Shown: piece by piece, positions 21,671 to 31,749 of the stretch
How the letters are laid out: every line of letters begins with the position of its first letter
Numbering within the stretch: the stretch's first letter is position 1
NCBI GenBank assembly: GCA_023423535.1
Contig: JAFAFL010000133.1
Coordinates: 1-64,000, forward strand
Origin: Pseudomonadota bacterium
GTDB lineage: Bacteria > Myxococcota > Myxococcia > Myxococcales > Myxococcaceae
Length of the DNA stretch: 64,000 bases
Direction: 5' to 3'
Translations under genes and position numbers: made by a program
The notes under the pieces: model-generated
What the model was told of the DNA's origin: nothing
What the model saw: only the letters and a program-made list of their open reading frames with translations
Database searches by the model: none

Positions 21671-23254
21671 ATGCCGCGGGAAGACTGGCTTCTGACCGGT
21701 GTCGAGCGCGCGAACCCTCACAGCGCGATCCCCGTCTTCTGTGAGGGGAACGCGGTGGAGGCGCTCATCCACGGGAGGGCGTACTTCGAGCGCTTGGCGA
21801 GGGAGGTGGAATCCCTCCGCGCGGGGGACCACCTCTTCTTCACCGACTGGCGTGGCGACCCGGACGAGCGGATGCGTGACGAGGGTCCGACGATCGCCGA
21901 GCTCTTCTCCGCGGCCGCGAGGCGCGGGGTGATCGTGAAGGGGCTCGTCTGGCGGTCGCACCTCGACAAGCTGCAGTACAGCGAGGAGGAGAACCGGCAC
22001 CTCGGCGAGCACATCGAGAGGGCGGGCGGCGAGGTGCTGCTCGACCACCGGGTGCGGCGCATGGGCTCGCATCACCAGAAGCTCGTGGTGCTCCGGCATC
22101 CGGGGGCGCCGGGGCGCGACATCGCCTTCGCGGGCGGCATCGACCTCTGTCACGGGCGGAGGGACGACGCGGAGCACAGGGGCGATCCGCAGCCGGTGCG
22201 GATGGCGAAGGCGTATGGCCCAAACCCGCCGTGGCACGACGTGCAGCTCGCGCTGCGGGGGCCGGTGGTGGGCGCGCTCGACCTCTGCTTCCGCGAGCGC
22301 TGGCAGGATCCCGCGCCGCTCGACCAGCACGGTCCCATCGCCACCTCGACCGATCTGCTCAACGGTTCGGACCAGCGCGCGGATCGGCTTCCTTCGCCCC
22401 TTCCGCCTCCGCCCGCCTGCGGAGGGCACACGGTGCAGGTGCTGCGGACCTATCCGGCGATGCGGCCGCCCTACGGGTTCGCGCCGCAGGGAGAGCGCAC
22501 GGTGGCGCGCGGGTACTCGAAGGCGGTCCGGCGCGCGCGGCGGCTCATCTATCTCGAGGACCAGTACCTCTGGTCCTCCGAGGTCGCCGAGCTCTTCGCC
22601 GGCGCGCTGCGCGACAACCCCGGGCTGCACCTCGTGGCGGTCGTCCCCCGGCATCCCGACCTCGACGGCCGCCTGGAGCTGCCGCCGAACCAGGTGGGCC
22701 GGCAGAAGGCCATCGACCTCTGCCGACGCGCTGCGCCGGACAGGGTCCACGTCTTCGATCTGGAGAACGGCGCGGGCACGCCCATCTACGTGCACGCGAA
22801 GGTGTGCGTGGTGGACGACGTGTGGTGCAGCGTGGGCAGCGACAACTTCAACCGCCGCTCCTGGACCCACGACAGCGAGCTCTCCTGCGCGGTGTTCGAC
22901 GAGACGCCGGATGAGCGGTCGCCCGCGGATCCGGCGGGGCTCGGCGATGGGGCGCGCCGCTTTCCGCGCGAGCTTCGGCTTGCCCTCATGCGCGAGCACC
23001 TCGACCGGGCGGAGGGCGAGGACCGAGACCTCATCGATCCCCTCTCCGCGGTGAGGGCGATGACCGGGGCGGCGGAGAGGCTGCGCGATTGGCACGCGTC
23101 GGGACGAAAGGGTCCGCGGCCTCCGGGAAGGCTCACCCCGCATCATCCGAAGCGGCTGCCCTGGTACCAGCGGCTGTGGGCGGTTCCGGCGTATCGGCTC
23201 TTCTACGACCCGGATGGACGCCCGTGGCGGGTGCGCCGCCGCGGGGCCTGGTGA
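21671..23254 (+). CDS. Phospholipase D-like phosphodiesterase
   Basis: A 527-aa PLD-superfamily protein without a signal peptide. It has two HKD-type half-sites: HHQKLVVLRH with GGIDL near residues 133-160, and HAKVCVVDD with SVGSDNFNRRS near 376-398. The second matches HxKx4D exactly. In the first the Asp is replaced by Arg, so catalysis may depend on an asymmetric site. Substrates of the superfamily range from phospholipids and cardiolipin to nucleic acids. The C-terminal tail has a WYQRLW segment and many basic residues. A longer frame upstream lacks coding character, so the ATG at 21671 is used. Confidence 0.87.
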   Translation: MPREDWLLTGVERANPHSAIPVFCEGNAVEALIHGRAYFERLAREVESLRAGDHLFFTDWRGDPDERMRDEGPTIAELFSAAARRGVIVKGLVWRSHLDKLQYSEEENRHLGEHIERAGGEVLLDHRVRRMGSHHQKLVVLRHPGAPGRDIAFAGGIDLCHGRRDDAEHRGDPQPVRMAKAYGPNPPWHDVQLALRGPVVGALDLCFRERWQDPAPLDQHGPIATSTDLLNGSDQRADRLPSPLPPPPACGGHTVQVLRTYPAMRPPYGFAPQGERTVARGYSKAVRRARRLIYLEDQYLWSSEVAELFAGALRDNPGLHLVAVVPRHPDLDGRLELPPNQVGRQKAIDLCRRAAPDRVHVFDLENGAGTPIYVHAKVCVVDDVWCSVGSDNFNRRSWTHDSELSCAVFDETPDERSPADPAGLGDGARRFPRELRLALMREHLDRAEGEDRDLIDPLSAVRAMTGAAERLRDWHASGRKGPRPPGRLTPHHPKRLPWYQRLWAVPAYRLFYDPDGRPWRVRRRGAW

Positions 23255-23381
23255 GGCGCACGGCCGGCAATCGCTCACCGTCGGACACTGGATATCGCGC
23301 CGCGTCAAACGTCGGGCAGGTGGCATTGCGGCTCTCCGGCCCCTCCCTTCCGGCCATCCCGAGGCGTACCCATCGGGTCCC

Positions 23382-25193
23382 TTGAGCGCTGCCTGGATTG
23401 AGCCGACCCGCTTCCGCGGGGTGCTGGTGCGCGCGATGGTGATGCCCCTGCTGGTCATGGGCGCGCTCGCGGTGGGGCTCGTCTATCAGATCAACCACCT
23501 CGTCCAGGTGAACCGGGCCATCGGCAGGACGGACCGGGTGGCGGCGGAGATGGACGTGCTGCGCGGGCTGCTCGCGGACAAGGAGGCGGCGCTGCGCGGC
23601 TACCTCCTCACCGGGTCGAACAGCTTCCTCGAGCCCTACCGTCACGCGGAGCGCCGCTTCGGTCCCGCGCTGGCGAGCCTGCAGACCCTGCTCTCGGGCG
23701 AACCGGAGCAGCTCGCGCGGCTCGATGCGTTCGCGGCGGTGTGGCTCGAGTGGGACCGCTACGCGCGCACGATGATGGCGCTGAAGACCGGCGGCGGTGA
23801 CTACGGCTCCTACACGCTGAACCTGCAGGGCCGCGCGCTGATGGAGCGGGCCCGCGCGCAGCGCTCGGCGATCGTCGCGGCGGCGGAGGGCAAGCGGGTG
23901 GCGGCGGCGGAGCGCGCGGAGAGGGCCTCGCTCGTCGCGGTGGGCGGAGGCGTGGGCGGGGCGCTCCTGCTGGGCACGCTGCTCGCCCTCTTCGGACGCC
24001 GTCAGCTCATCGACCTCTCGCGTTCCTATGGCCGCGCCATCGAGCTCTCCGCCCAGCAGGCGGAGGCGCTGCGCGAGAGCGAGCGCCGCATCCGCGCCAT
24101 CTTCGAGGGCGCCCGCGACGCGATGGTCATCAGCGACGACGACGGGAAGCTCGTGGACGCGAACCCGGCGGCGGCGCGGCTCTTCGGCGTGAAGGAGGCG
24201 GAGCTGCTCGGACGCCGCATCTGGGAGCTCGCCGAGGGCGGGCTCGACAGCGACGCGGTGGAGGACTTCAAGAACAGCCGCATCCTCCGGGGCGACTTCC
24301 GCTTCCGCCGACAGGACGGCTCGGTCGTCGTCACCGAGTACCACGCCACGCCGAACCTCTTTCCCGGCCGCCACCTCTCGGTGCTGCGCGACATCACCGA
24401 ACGCAAGACACACGAGGAGGAGATCCGCCGCCTCAACGAGGGCCTCGAGCGGCGGGTGAGGGAGCGCACCGCGCAGCTCGAGGAGCTCAACCGCGAGCTC
24501 GAGTCGTTCTCCTACAGCGTGTCCCACGACCTGCGCTCGCCGCTGCGCCACATCAACGGGTTCAGCGAGCTGCTGCGGCGAAGCGCCGGCGCCACCGGCG
24601 AGCTGACCGGGCAGAGCAGCCACTACCTCGACACGATCGCGGACGCGGCGAAGAAGGCCTCCACGCTGGTGGACGAATTGCTCGCGTTCTCGCGCATGGG
24701 CCGCACCGAGCTGCGCAACGCGCCGGTGGACATGGGTGGCCTCGTGGAGGAGGTGCGCCGCGAGATGGAGCGCGAGGCGGAGGGGCGCGACATCGCGTGG
24801 GAGGTGGGCGCGCTGCCGCAGGTGAGAGGCGACGGGCCGATGCTCCGGCAGGTGCTGCGAAACCTCCTCTCCAACGCGGTGAAGTACACGCGGCCGAAGG
24901 AGCGCGCGCGCATCGAGATCGGCTGCGAGGAGAGCGCGGAGGGGCAGCTCGTCTTCCGCGTGCGCGACAACGGGGTGGGCTTCGACATGGACTACGTCGA
25001 CAGGCTCTTCGGCGTCTTCAAGCGGCTGCACGCGGACGACGAGTTCGAGGGCACCGGCATCGGGCTCGCCAACGTGCGGCGCATCGTGCAGCGCCACGGC
25101 GGGAAGACCTGGGCCGAGGGCGAGGTGGGGGGCGGCGCGACCTTCTACTTCTCGCTGCCCCGGCCGCCGAAGGGAGAGGAGAGAGAGCGATGA
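23382..25193 (+). CDS. Membrane histidine kinase: CHASE3, PAS, HisKA, HATPase
   Basis: A 603-aa sensor kinase. A transmembrane helix is at about 19-38 (PLLVMGALAVGLVYQI), a periplasmic CHASE3 domain at 50-175 (DKEAALRGYLLTG is its hallmark), a second helix at about 182-204, a PAS domain at about 235-345 (IFEGARDAMVISDDDG), a HisKA domain with the phosphoacceptor His382 (SVSHDLRSPLRHI) and an HATPase with NLLSNAVKYT, DNGVGFD and GTGIGLANVRRIV. The start is uncertain. The TTG at 23382 is in frame and just before the first helix, and a later ATG at 23436 would cut into it. The stop overlaps the next gene, a hybrid kinase, by 4 bases. Together they form a phosphorelay module. The ligand of CHASE3 sensors is unknown. 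Confidence 0.88.
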   Translation: MSAAWIEPTRFRGVLVRAMVMPLLVMGALAVGLVYQINHLVQVNRAIGRTDRVAAEMDVLRGLLADKEAALRGYLLTGSNSFLEPYRHAERRFGPALASLQTLLSGEPEQLARLDAFAAVWLEWDRYARTMMALKTGGGDYGSYTLNLQGRALMERARAQRSAIVAAAEGKRVAAAERAERASLVAVGGGVGGALLLGTLLALFGRRQLIDLSRSYGRAIELSAQQAEALRESERRIRAIFEGARDAMVISDDDGKLVDANPAAARLFGVKEAELLGRRIWELAEGGLDSDAVEDFKNSRILRGDFRFRRQDGSVVVTEYHATPNLFPGRHLSVLRDITERKTHEEEIRRLNEGLERRVRERTAQLEELNRELESFSYSVSHDLRSPLRHINGFSELLRRSAGATGELTGQSSHYLDTIADAAKKASTLVDELLAFSRMGRTELRNAPVDMGGLVEEVRREMEREAEGRDIAWEVGALPQVRGDGPMLRQVLRNLLSNAVKYTRPKERARIEIGCEESAEGQLVFRVRDNGVGFDMDYVDRLFGVFKRLHADDEFEGTGIGLANVRRIVQRHGGKTWAEGEVGGGATFYFSLPRPPKGEERER

Positions 25194-27292
25194 GGACCCT
25201 CCGCGTGCTGATGCTGGAGGACAGCCCGCTCGATGCGGAGCTGGTGGGCGCGGCGCTCCGGGCGGAGGACCTGCGCTTCGAAGTCTCGCGGGTGGACGAC
25301 CGCGCGCGCTTCGTCTCCCACCTCGAGCGCGGCGGGCTCGACCTCATCCTCGCCGACTACCAGCTGCCCGCGTTCGACGGGGTGACCGCGCTGCGGCTCG
25401 CGCGGCTGAGGCGGCCGGAGACGCCGTTCATCTTCGTCTCCGGTGCGCTGGGCGAGGAGCTGGCGATCGAGACGCTGAAGGCCGGCGCCACCGATTACGT
25501 GCTGAAGGACCGGCTCGACCGGTTGATGCCCGCGGTGCGGCGCGCGCTGCGCGAGGCGGAGGAGCGGGCCGAGCGACAGCGGGCGGAGGAGGCGCTGCGC
25601 TTCGTCGCCGAGGCGAGCGCGAAGCTGGCGTCGTCGCTCGACTACTGGACGACGGTGAAGAGCGCGGCGCGGCTGCCGGTGCCGTTCCTCGCCGACTGGT
25701 CGGTGCTGCACCTCGTGGAGGAGGACGAGACGCTGCAGCCCGCCGCCGCGTGGCACCGCGACGGGGCGATGGTCGCGCTGGCGGAGACCTTCGTCGGACG
25801 CGCGGCCGGGGCGGCGGGCGAGATCGGCACCCTCCCCTTCGCGCGCGAGATGGCGGCGGTGGGCATTCCGCTGCTGCTCCCGGAGATCGGCGAGGAGGAC
25901 CTCGGGCGCGCGGCGCCGGACGAGGAGATCGCGCTGCGGCTGCGCACGCTGGGCTTCGCGTCGATGGTGGTGGTGCCGCTGCGCACGCGGCGAAGGATGC
26001 TCGGGGCGCTGGCGCTGGTGAACGGGCCGGGCGGCAGGCGCTACAGCGGAGACGACCTCGCGTTGGCGGAGGACCTCGCGCGCAGGACCGCGCTGGCGCT
26101 CGATGCGTCGCGGCTCTACCTCGACCTGCAGCTCGCCGACCGGCGGAAGGACGAGTTCCTCGCCATGCTCGCGCACGAGCTGCGCAACCCGCTGGCGCCG
26201 ATCCTCAGCGCGATGGGGCTCGCCCGCGAGGTGGGCGCGGAGGACCCCAGGCTGCAGAAGGCGCACGAGGTGGTGGAGCGCCAGGCGCGGCACATGGTCC
26301 GGCTGGTGGACGACCTGCTCGACGTGTCGCGGATCACGCGGGGCCGGGTGGAGCTGCGACGCGAGCGCGTGGACCTGCGCACGGTGGTGGAGAACGCGGT
26401 GCAGACCGCGCTGCCGGGGATGGAGGCGAAGGGGCACCGGGTGCACCTCGCGCAGGCCGAAGGGGAGATCCCGCTCGATGCGGATCCGGCGCGGCTCGAG
26501 CAGGTGGTGACGAACCTCCTCAGCAATGCCGCGCGCTACACCGCGCCCGGCGGTGAGGTGTGGGTCCGCGTGCGCGCCGAGGGAGAGGACGCGCAGGTCA
26601 GCGTGCGCGACAGCGGCCAGGGCATTCCGGCGGACATGCTCCGGCGCGTGTTCGACCTCTTCGTGCAGCTCAATCCCGGCATCGACCGCGCGAAGGGCGG
26701 GCTGGGGCTGGGGCTCACCCTGGTGAAGAACCTCGTGGAGCTGCACGGCGGCGCGGTGTCTGCGCACAGCGACGGGCCGGGACGCGGGAGCGAGTTCACC
26801 GTGCGGTTGCCCATCGCGGTGGGGCTCGCGTCGGGAAGGCCGGCTCGAACGGTGGAGCGCTCCGCGGCGCAGACCGGTCGGCGGGTGCTCGTGGCCGAGG
26901 ACAACGACGACGCGCGCGAGTTCCTCCGCGACCTGCTGCAGCTGTGGGGACACCAGGTGGACGTGGCCGAGGACGGCCTGCGCGCGGTGGAGCTGGGGTG
27001 CCGCGGTTCGTACGACCTCGCGCTGGTGGACATCGGCCTGCCGGGAATGAGCGGCTTCGAGGTCGCGCGGCGGATCAGGGCCAGCGGTTGCCACACGCCG
27101 CTCGTCGCGCTCACCGGCTACGGGCAGCCGGAGGACCGGCGCAAGGCGCTGGAGTCCGGCTTCGACGAGCACCGGGTGAAGCCGCTCGACACCGAGGAGC
27201 TGAAGGTGCTGCTCGCGCGCGCGCACACGCTGCGGGAGGAAGCGTCGGGAGGCGCTCTGCCCGTTCCCCTTCCGGTGGAGCGCGCAGGCTGA
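25190..27292 (+). CDS. Hybrid sensor kinase: REC, GAF, HisKA, HATPase, REC
   Basis: A 700-aa soluble protein. The N-terminal receiver (1-120) has Asp56 in ILADYQLPAFDG. A GAF-like domain (about 140-300) follows. HisKA contains His329 in AMLAHELRNPLAPIL, then HATPase motifs NLLSNAARYT, DSGQGIP and GGLGLGLTLVKNLVELHGG. A C-terminal receiver has Asp614 in LVDIGLPGMSGFEVARRI. It starts by a 4-base overlap with the upstream membrane kinase, so phosphate transfer from His382 of that kinase to Asp56 here is a natural inference. No DNA-binding output domain or target gene is nearby. Confidence 0.9.
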   Translation: MRTLRVLMLEDSPLDAELVGAALRAEDLRFEVSRVDDRARFVSHLERGGLDLILADYQLPAFDGVTALRLARLRRPETPFIFVSGALGEELAIETLKAGATDYVLKDRLDRLMPAVRRALREAEERAERQRAEEALRFVAEASAKLASSLDYWTTVKSAARLPVPFLADWSVLHLVEEDETLQPAAAWHRDGAMVALAETFVGRAAGAAGEIGTLPFAREMAAVGIPLLLPEIGEEDLGRAAPDEEIALRLRTLGFASMVVVPLRTRRRMLGALALVNGPGGRRYSGDDLALAEDLARRTALALDASRLYLDLQLADRRKDEFLAMLAHELRNPLAPILSAMGLAREVGAEDPRLQKAHEVVERQARHMVRLVDDLLDVSRITRGRVELRRERVDLRTVVENAVQTALPGMEAKGHRVHLAQAEGEIPLDADPARLEQVVTNLLSNAARYTAPGGEVWVRVRAEGEDAQVSVRDSGQGIPADMLRRVFDLFVQLNPGIDRAKGGLGLGLTLVKNLVELHGGAVSAHSDGPGRGSEFTVRLPIAVGLASGRPARTVERSAAQTGRRVLVAEDNDDAREFLRDLLQLWGHQVDVAEDGLRAVELGCRGSYDLALVDIGLPGMSGFEVARRIRASGCHTPLVALTGYGQPEDRRKALESGFDEHRVKPLDTEELKVLLARAHTLREEASGGALPVPLPVERAG

Positions 27293-27295
27293 TTG

Positions 27296-28456
27296 TCAGG
27301 CCAGCGCGGGCGCGGTCTCGTTCTCCCGCTCGTCCTTCCGCTCCTTGCCCTCGATCTCGCGGAGGGTCTCCGGCCGGATGAGGCCGAGCTCCACCGCGTG
27401 TTTCGCGGCGTCGAGCGTGTCGCTCTCCAGCAGCAGCGGGACGTCGTGCTCGCGGACGCTGGCGGCGAGGGTCTGGACGATCTGCCGGCGGCGGCTCTTC
27501 GTCACGTCGCGGATGTAGATGGCGCGGATGCGGCCGGGGTGCTCGCGGACGATCTGCGCGTAGATCTCCGGGTCCTTCTGACCGCTGTCGCCGAGGAGCA
27601 CGAACGGCATCGTCGGGTAGAGCCCGAGCAGCCGGCGGATGCGCGAAAGCTTGTCCTGGTCGAGGCCGAGGGACTGCGACGGCGCGTTCACCCACGAGAG
27701 GTCGCGGAGGAAGAGCGGCCCGCGCGGCAGGTCGTGCGCGGCGAAGAACGCGGTGAAGAGGTCGTAGAGGTTCCAGGGGCTGCGCGAGACGTAGAAGACC
27801 GGGTTGAAGCCCTTTCCACTCGGCCCCTGTCGCAGCGCGCGGAGAAAGGCGCTCACGCCCGGCAGCGGGATGCGGCCATGCGCGTCGTGGAACATCACGA
27901 TGCGGATCATGCGCAGGCGGTTCGTCACCGCGCTGTGGATGACCGTGTCGTCGATGTCCGAGATGATCCCGAAGTCCGCCTCCACCGGGGGCACGAGCAC
28001 TTCGGCGCGCGCGGTGTGGCCGCTGCCGGCGAGCGACTGCAGCACCTCCAGCTCCACCTCGTGCCAGCCCGGCGGCAGGGGCGCCTCGAGCGGGAGGACG
28101 AGACGGAAGTAGCCCTCGCGGTCGGTCTCGAACTCGGCGGAGCGGCCCTGCCACGTGGCCCTCATCCGCGCGCAGGGGATCTCCTCGGACTGGAAGCGCC
28201 GGATGGTGCGCCGGAGGTTCTGCAGCCAGGTGCCCCGCTTCGCCGGCGCGACGGCGCTGACCGCGTCGGTCACCGCACCGCTCTGCTCGAGCAGCCGGCC
28301 GGACAGGTGCAGCGCGTGTGGGGTGCCGTAGCCGCGGAAGGCGAGGATGCGCAGCGGCTTGAAGCCCTTCGTGCGGCCCTTCACCTCGAGCCTGTGCCGC
28401 TTCACGTTCCACGACGCGCGGTGCATCGCACGGCGGATGAAGGTGCCGGTCGCCAT
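27296..28456 (-). CDS. App1-family phosphatase (DUF2183)
   Basis: A 386-aa HAD-like protein of the App1/DUF2183 family, named after yeast App1 phosphatidate phosphatase. The catalytic DxDxT motif appears as SDIDDTVIHS near residue 168. Further family blocks are FYVSRSPWNLYDLF and PFVLLGDSGQKDPEIY, with the late acidic motif GDSGQKD. The N-terminal 150 residues are beta-rich (lipid or membrane contact is plausible). The ATG at 28456 is favoured over a long low-complexity upstream extension. It is divergent from purEK and convergent with the hybrid kinase, 3 bases apart. Confidence 0.86.
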   Translation of the reverse strand: MATGTFIRRAMHRASWNVKRHRLEVKGRTKGFKPLRILAFRGYGTPHALHLSGRLLEQSGAVTDAVSAVAPAKRGTWLQNLRRTIRRFQSEEIPCARMRATWQGRSAEFETDREGYFRLVLPLEAPLPPGWHEVELEVLQSLAGSGHTARAEVLVPPVEADFGIISDIDDTVIHSAVTNRLRMIRIVMFHDAHGRIPLPGVSAFLRALRQGPSGKGFNPVFYVSRSPWNLYDLFTAFFAAHDLPRGPLFLRDLSWVNAPSQSLGLDQDKLSRIRRLLGLYPTMPFVLLGDSGQKDPEIYAQIVREHPGRIRAIYIRDVTKSRRRQIVQTLAASVREHDVPLLLESDTLDAAKHAVELGLIRPETLREIEGKERKDERENETAPALA

Positions 28457-28574
28457 CGCTGCAGAAGATGAGGACAGCGCGCGGCGGGTGCCAATGAAGG
28501 GGCCCGCCTGCCCGCCCGCCCGGTGAATAGGAAAGGGATGGACGGGGGCGGCGGCGTGATGAATGTAGGCCGGC

Positions 28575-29080
<506 letters not shown>

Positions 29081-29084
<4 letters not shown>

Positions 29085-30241
29085 CGAGCGGACACGGACG
29101 CAAGCCGATCCTGCCGGGCGCGACGATCGGCATCCTCGGCGGCGGGCAGCTGGGGCGGATGACGGCGATGGCCGCGCGCTCGCTCGGGTATCGGGTGCAC
29201 GCGCTGGATCCGGATCCCTCGTGTGCGTCCCGCTACGTGGTGGAGCGCCTCATCACCGCGCCGTTCGACGACGCGGGGGCGGCCGAGGAGCTCGCGCGCG
29301 GGTGCGCGGTGGTCACGCTGGAGATCGAGAAGATCTCGCTGGAGAGCCTCGGGGCCGTGGCGCGTCACGTGCCGCTGCGACCCTCGCGCGCGGTGCTGGA
29401 GATCATCGGCGACCGCGGGGACCAGAAGAGCTGGCTGGAAGAGAACGGGTTCCCGCTCGGGCCCTGGCGGAAGGCAGCGTCCTCCGAGGAGCTGCACCGC
29501 GCGGCGAAAGAGCTCGGCGGGGACCTCTTCGTGAAGACGCGGCGTGGCGGGTACGACGGCGGCGGACAGGCGCGCGTGAAGACGGCGGACGAGTCGGTGG
29601 GAGCGTTCACGCTGCTCGGCGGGGTTCCGGTGGTGGCGGAGCGGGCGCTGGACCTCGAGGCGGAGCTGTCGGTGCTCGTCGCGCGTTCGCCCTCGGGTGA
29701 GATCGCGGTGTACGAGCCGGCGCTGAACCACCACGAGGAGCGGATCCTCGCCTGGTCGTGTCTGCCGGGGCCGCTGCCGCCGCAGGTGAAGCGGGACGCG
29801 GTGGAGCTCGCGCGGGAGATCGCGAGGAAGATCGCGGTGGAGGGCCTTCTGGTGGTGGAGCTCTTCCTCACCCGCGACGGGAAGCTCTACGTGAACGAGC
29901 TCGCGCCGAGGCCGCACAACAGCTTCCACGCCACCGAGATCGCCTGCCTCACCTCGCAGTTCGAGCAGCACGTGCGCGCGGTGTGCGACCTCCCGCTGGG
30001 CAGCACCGAGGTCACCCGCCCGGCGGCGATCGTGAACCTCCTCGGCGATCTGTGGGTGGACGGCCAGAGCCCCGCATTCGATCGCGCGCTGGAGATCCCC
30101 GGCGTGCGCGTGCACCTCTACGGCAAGCGCGTCGCGCGTCCGCGCCGGAAGATGGGACACCTCTCCGCCAGCGCCCCCACGCCCGAAGAGGCGGTGCAGA
30201 AGGTCCTCGCCGCGGAGCGCGCGCTGCTCTCCGGTTCCTGA
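29081..30241 (+). CDS. purK: 5-(carboxyamino)imidazole ribonucleotide synthase
   Basis: A 386-aa ATP-grasp enzyme that carboxylates AIR to N5-CAIR using ATP and bicarbonate, supplying PurE. The N-terminal fold shows IGILGGGQLGRMTAMAA (17-33) and LDPDP. The ATP-grasp core has FVKTRRGGYDGGGQ near 149 and the Mg-binding VNELAPRPHNS near 270. GTG start at 29081, translationally coupled to purE. A palindromic GC-rich run right after the stop has no T-tract and is not called a terminator. Confidence 0.96.
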
Positions 30242-30375
30242 AGAGGGCCGCGGCCTTCTCTCGCGCGGCACTGCGTTTCCTCATCCACAGGGGAAGAAGC
30301 GGCCCGTTTCGCGCGCTTGCGTGAGCGCATGGTCGTGGCGGCGCTTTTGCTCGCGCAGGCACCCGCGCCACTGCA

Positions 30376-30864
30376 GTGGACGGGGCGCAGGGGGCGGGCG
30401 TGGAGCTGCGCGAGCTGAAGGACCTGGCGGAGCAGTACCTGGGGCGGCGGCAGTACCTCGAGGCGGAGATGCTCTTCCGGGTCGTGGTGAGGCAGGCGCC
30501 GGACGATGCGCGGCTGCGGGTGCGGCACGCGGAGGTGCTGCGGCGACTGGGCGACCGACGGGGCGCGGCGCGGGCCTACGCGGCGGCGGCGGTGCGCTGG
30601 GCGGAGGACGGGCACACCGCGCGCGCCAACGCGGCGAGGACGATCGCGGAGAGCCTCGACCTCGCGCTGAGGGTGACCCTTCCGCCGCCGAAGCGGATCC
30701 GGACGGCAGCGCGCTCGGAGCGGCCGATCGAAGTGGCCGGCTGGACCGAGACCTCCGAGGCGAGCGACCCCTGCGACTTCGAGATCGACGTGGTCGATCC
30801 GGAGGCGCGCAGGCTCGAGGCGCGTCGCGGCGCACGCGCGGAGGGTCCGGTCGTCGGGCTCTGA
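30376..30864 (+). CDS. TPR-like protein, N-terminus uncertain, possible frameshift
   Basis: About 162 aa. Residues 10-85 form TPR-type helix pairs (LKDLAEQYLGRRQYLEAEML, then RLRVRHAEVLRRLGDRRGAA). The remainder is unstructured and acidic. No ATG exists in this frame, and GTG at 30376 or 30400 are the only candidates. An ATG at 30329 in another frame begins a signal-peptide-like sequence (MVVAALLLAQAPAPLQW) resembling that of the first gene of the window. It runs into the G-rich stretch at 30377-30400, where loss of one base would separate it from the TPR frame. The true gene may therefore be 30329-30864 and encode an exported TPR protein. Confidence 0.55.
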   Translation: MDGAQGAGVELRELKDLAEQYLGRRQYLEAEMLFRVVVRQAPDDARLRVRHAEVLRRLGDRRGAARAYAAAAVRWAEDGHTARANAARTIAESLDLALRVTLPPPKRIRTAARSERPIEVAGWTETSEASDPCDFEIDVVDPEARRLEARRGARAEGPVVGL

Positions 30865-31008
30865 GACGCGAGGACAGAAGGTGCGACGCGCACACCGGCC
30901 CCGCGCGGTGCAGGGACCTTTGTGCAGGTTTGCGCCCGCGTTGCGCATGCCCACCGTCGGCTCCCGCCGGGCCCCTCACCCACCCACCGGCGTCAGGAGG
31001 CACGTCGC

Positions 31009-31725
31009 ATGGCGACCGCCAAGAGCCCGAAGCGCCTCATCGTGGCGCTCATCGCACTCACCCTCGCCGCTGCCGGCACCGCCGCGGCGATCACCGCGCC
31101 GTTCTTCAGCGCGCAGCTCAGCGGGGACGAACTGCACGTCTCCACCGTCGTGTTGCCGAAGGGCTGGTTCTCCAGTCGCAATCAGCTCGACCCCAGCGCG
31201 AGCCAGGTCACGCTCGAGTGGAGCTACGGGGCAACGAGTTGCTCCGCCCAGTCGTGGGGCGGCGTGTGGCGAAACCTGCCCGGCGGGGGAGACCTCACCG
31301 GACAGACGAACCGGCAGGGCAACGTGACCGGCTGGACCTGGAGCGCGGCGATCGACGTCTCCTCGGGCCGCAACACCTGGTGGGAGCGCCTGCAGTGCGA
31401 CGGTCAGTGGGTGGTGGAGGGCTGCCCCGAGGCGGTGCCGGTTCGCGCGACGCTGGCGATCTTAGGCAAGAACGGCGACTGCCGCGAGGACGACAACGGG
31501 GACTGCGTGGAGGAGACGCGGACGGTGCAGCTGCCCGCGCTGCAGCTCGCAGGCGTGGTGGACACCGATTGCCCTGGTGAGGAAGAAGCCTGCATGGGCC
31601 CGTGCGTGAGCGCCTGCACCCAGGACTGCAACGCGCTTTCCGGGGGCGCCCGCGTGGCCTGCAAGCAGGGCTGCGCGCCGACCTGTCAGGAGGCCTGCGG
31701 CGTGGGCCCCTACCGCGCGCCGTAG
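31009..31725 (+). CDS. Exported protein with Cys-rich C-terminus
   Basis: A 238-aa protein. Residues 12-32 (IVALIALTLAAAGTAAAITA) are a signal peptide or anchor. The middle is beta-rich and Trp/Ser-rich with scattered Cys. The last 50 residues carry ten cysteines in C-x3-C spacings (CMGPCVSACTQDC, CKQGCAPTCQEAC), resembling small disulphide-knotted modules. AGGAGG lies 8 bases before the ATG at 31009. There is no recognised family. Such Cys-rich tails are common in myxobacterial surface proteins. Confidence 0.68.
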   Translation: MATAKSPKRLIVALIALTLAAAGTAAAITAPFFSAQLSGDELHVSTVVLPKGWFSSRNQLDPSASQVTLEWSYGATSCSAQSWGGVWRNLPGGGDLTGQTNRQGNVTGWTWSAAIDVSSGRNTWWERLQCDGQWVVEGCPEAVPVRATLAILGKNGDCREDDNGDCVEETRTVQLPALQLAGVVDTDCPGEEEACMGPCVSACTQDCNALSGGARVACKQGCAPTCQEACGVGPYRAP

Positions 31726-31749
31726 CGGCCGTCGCCTCAGGTCGTGGCG

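Noticed and set aside
21575..27226. Long minus-strand frames opposite the PLD and kinase genes
   Set aside because: Translations lack motifs and are Arg/His-rich; the plus strand encodes complete catalytic domains.
30242..30262. Palindromic GGCCGCGGCC after purK as a terminator
   Set aside because: A loop of adequate size cannot form without breaking the stem and no T-run follows.
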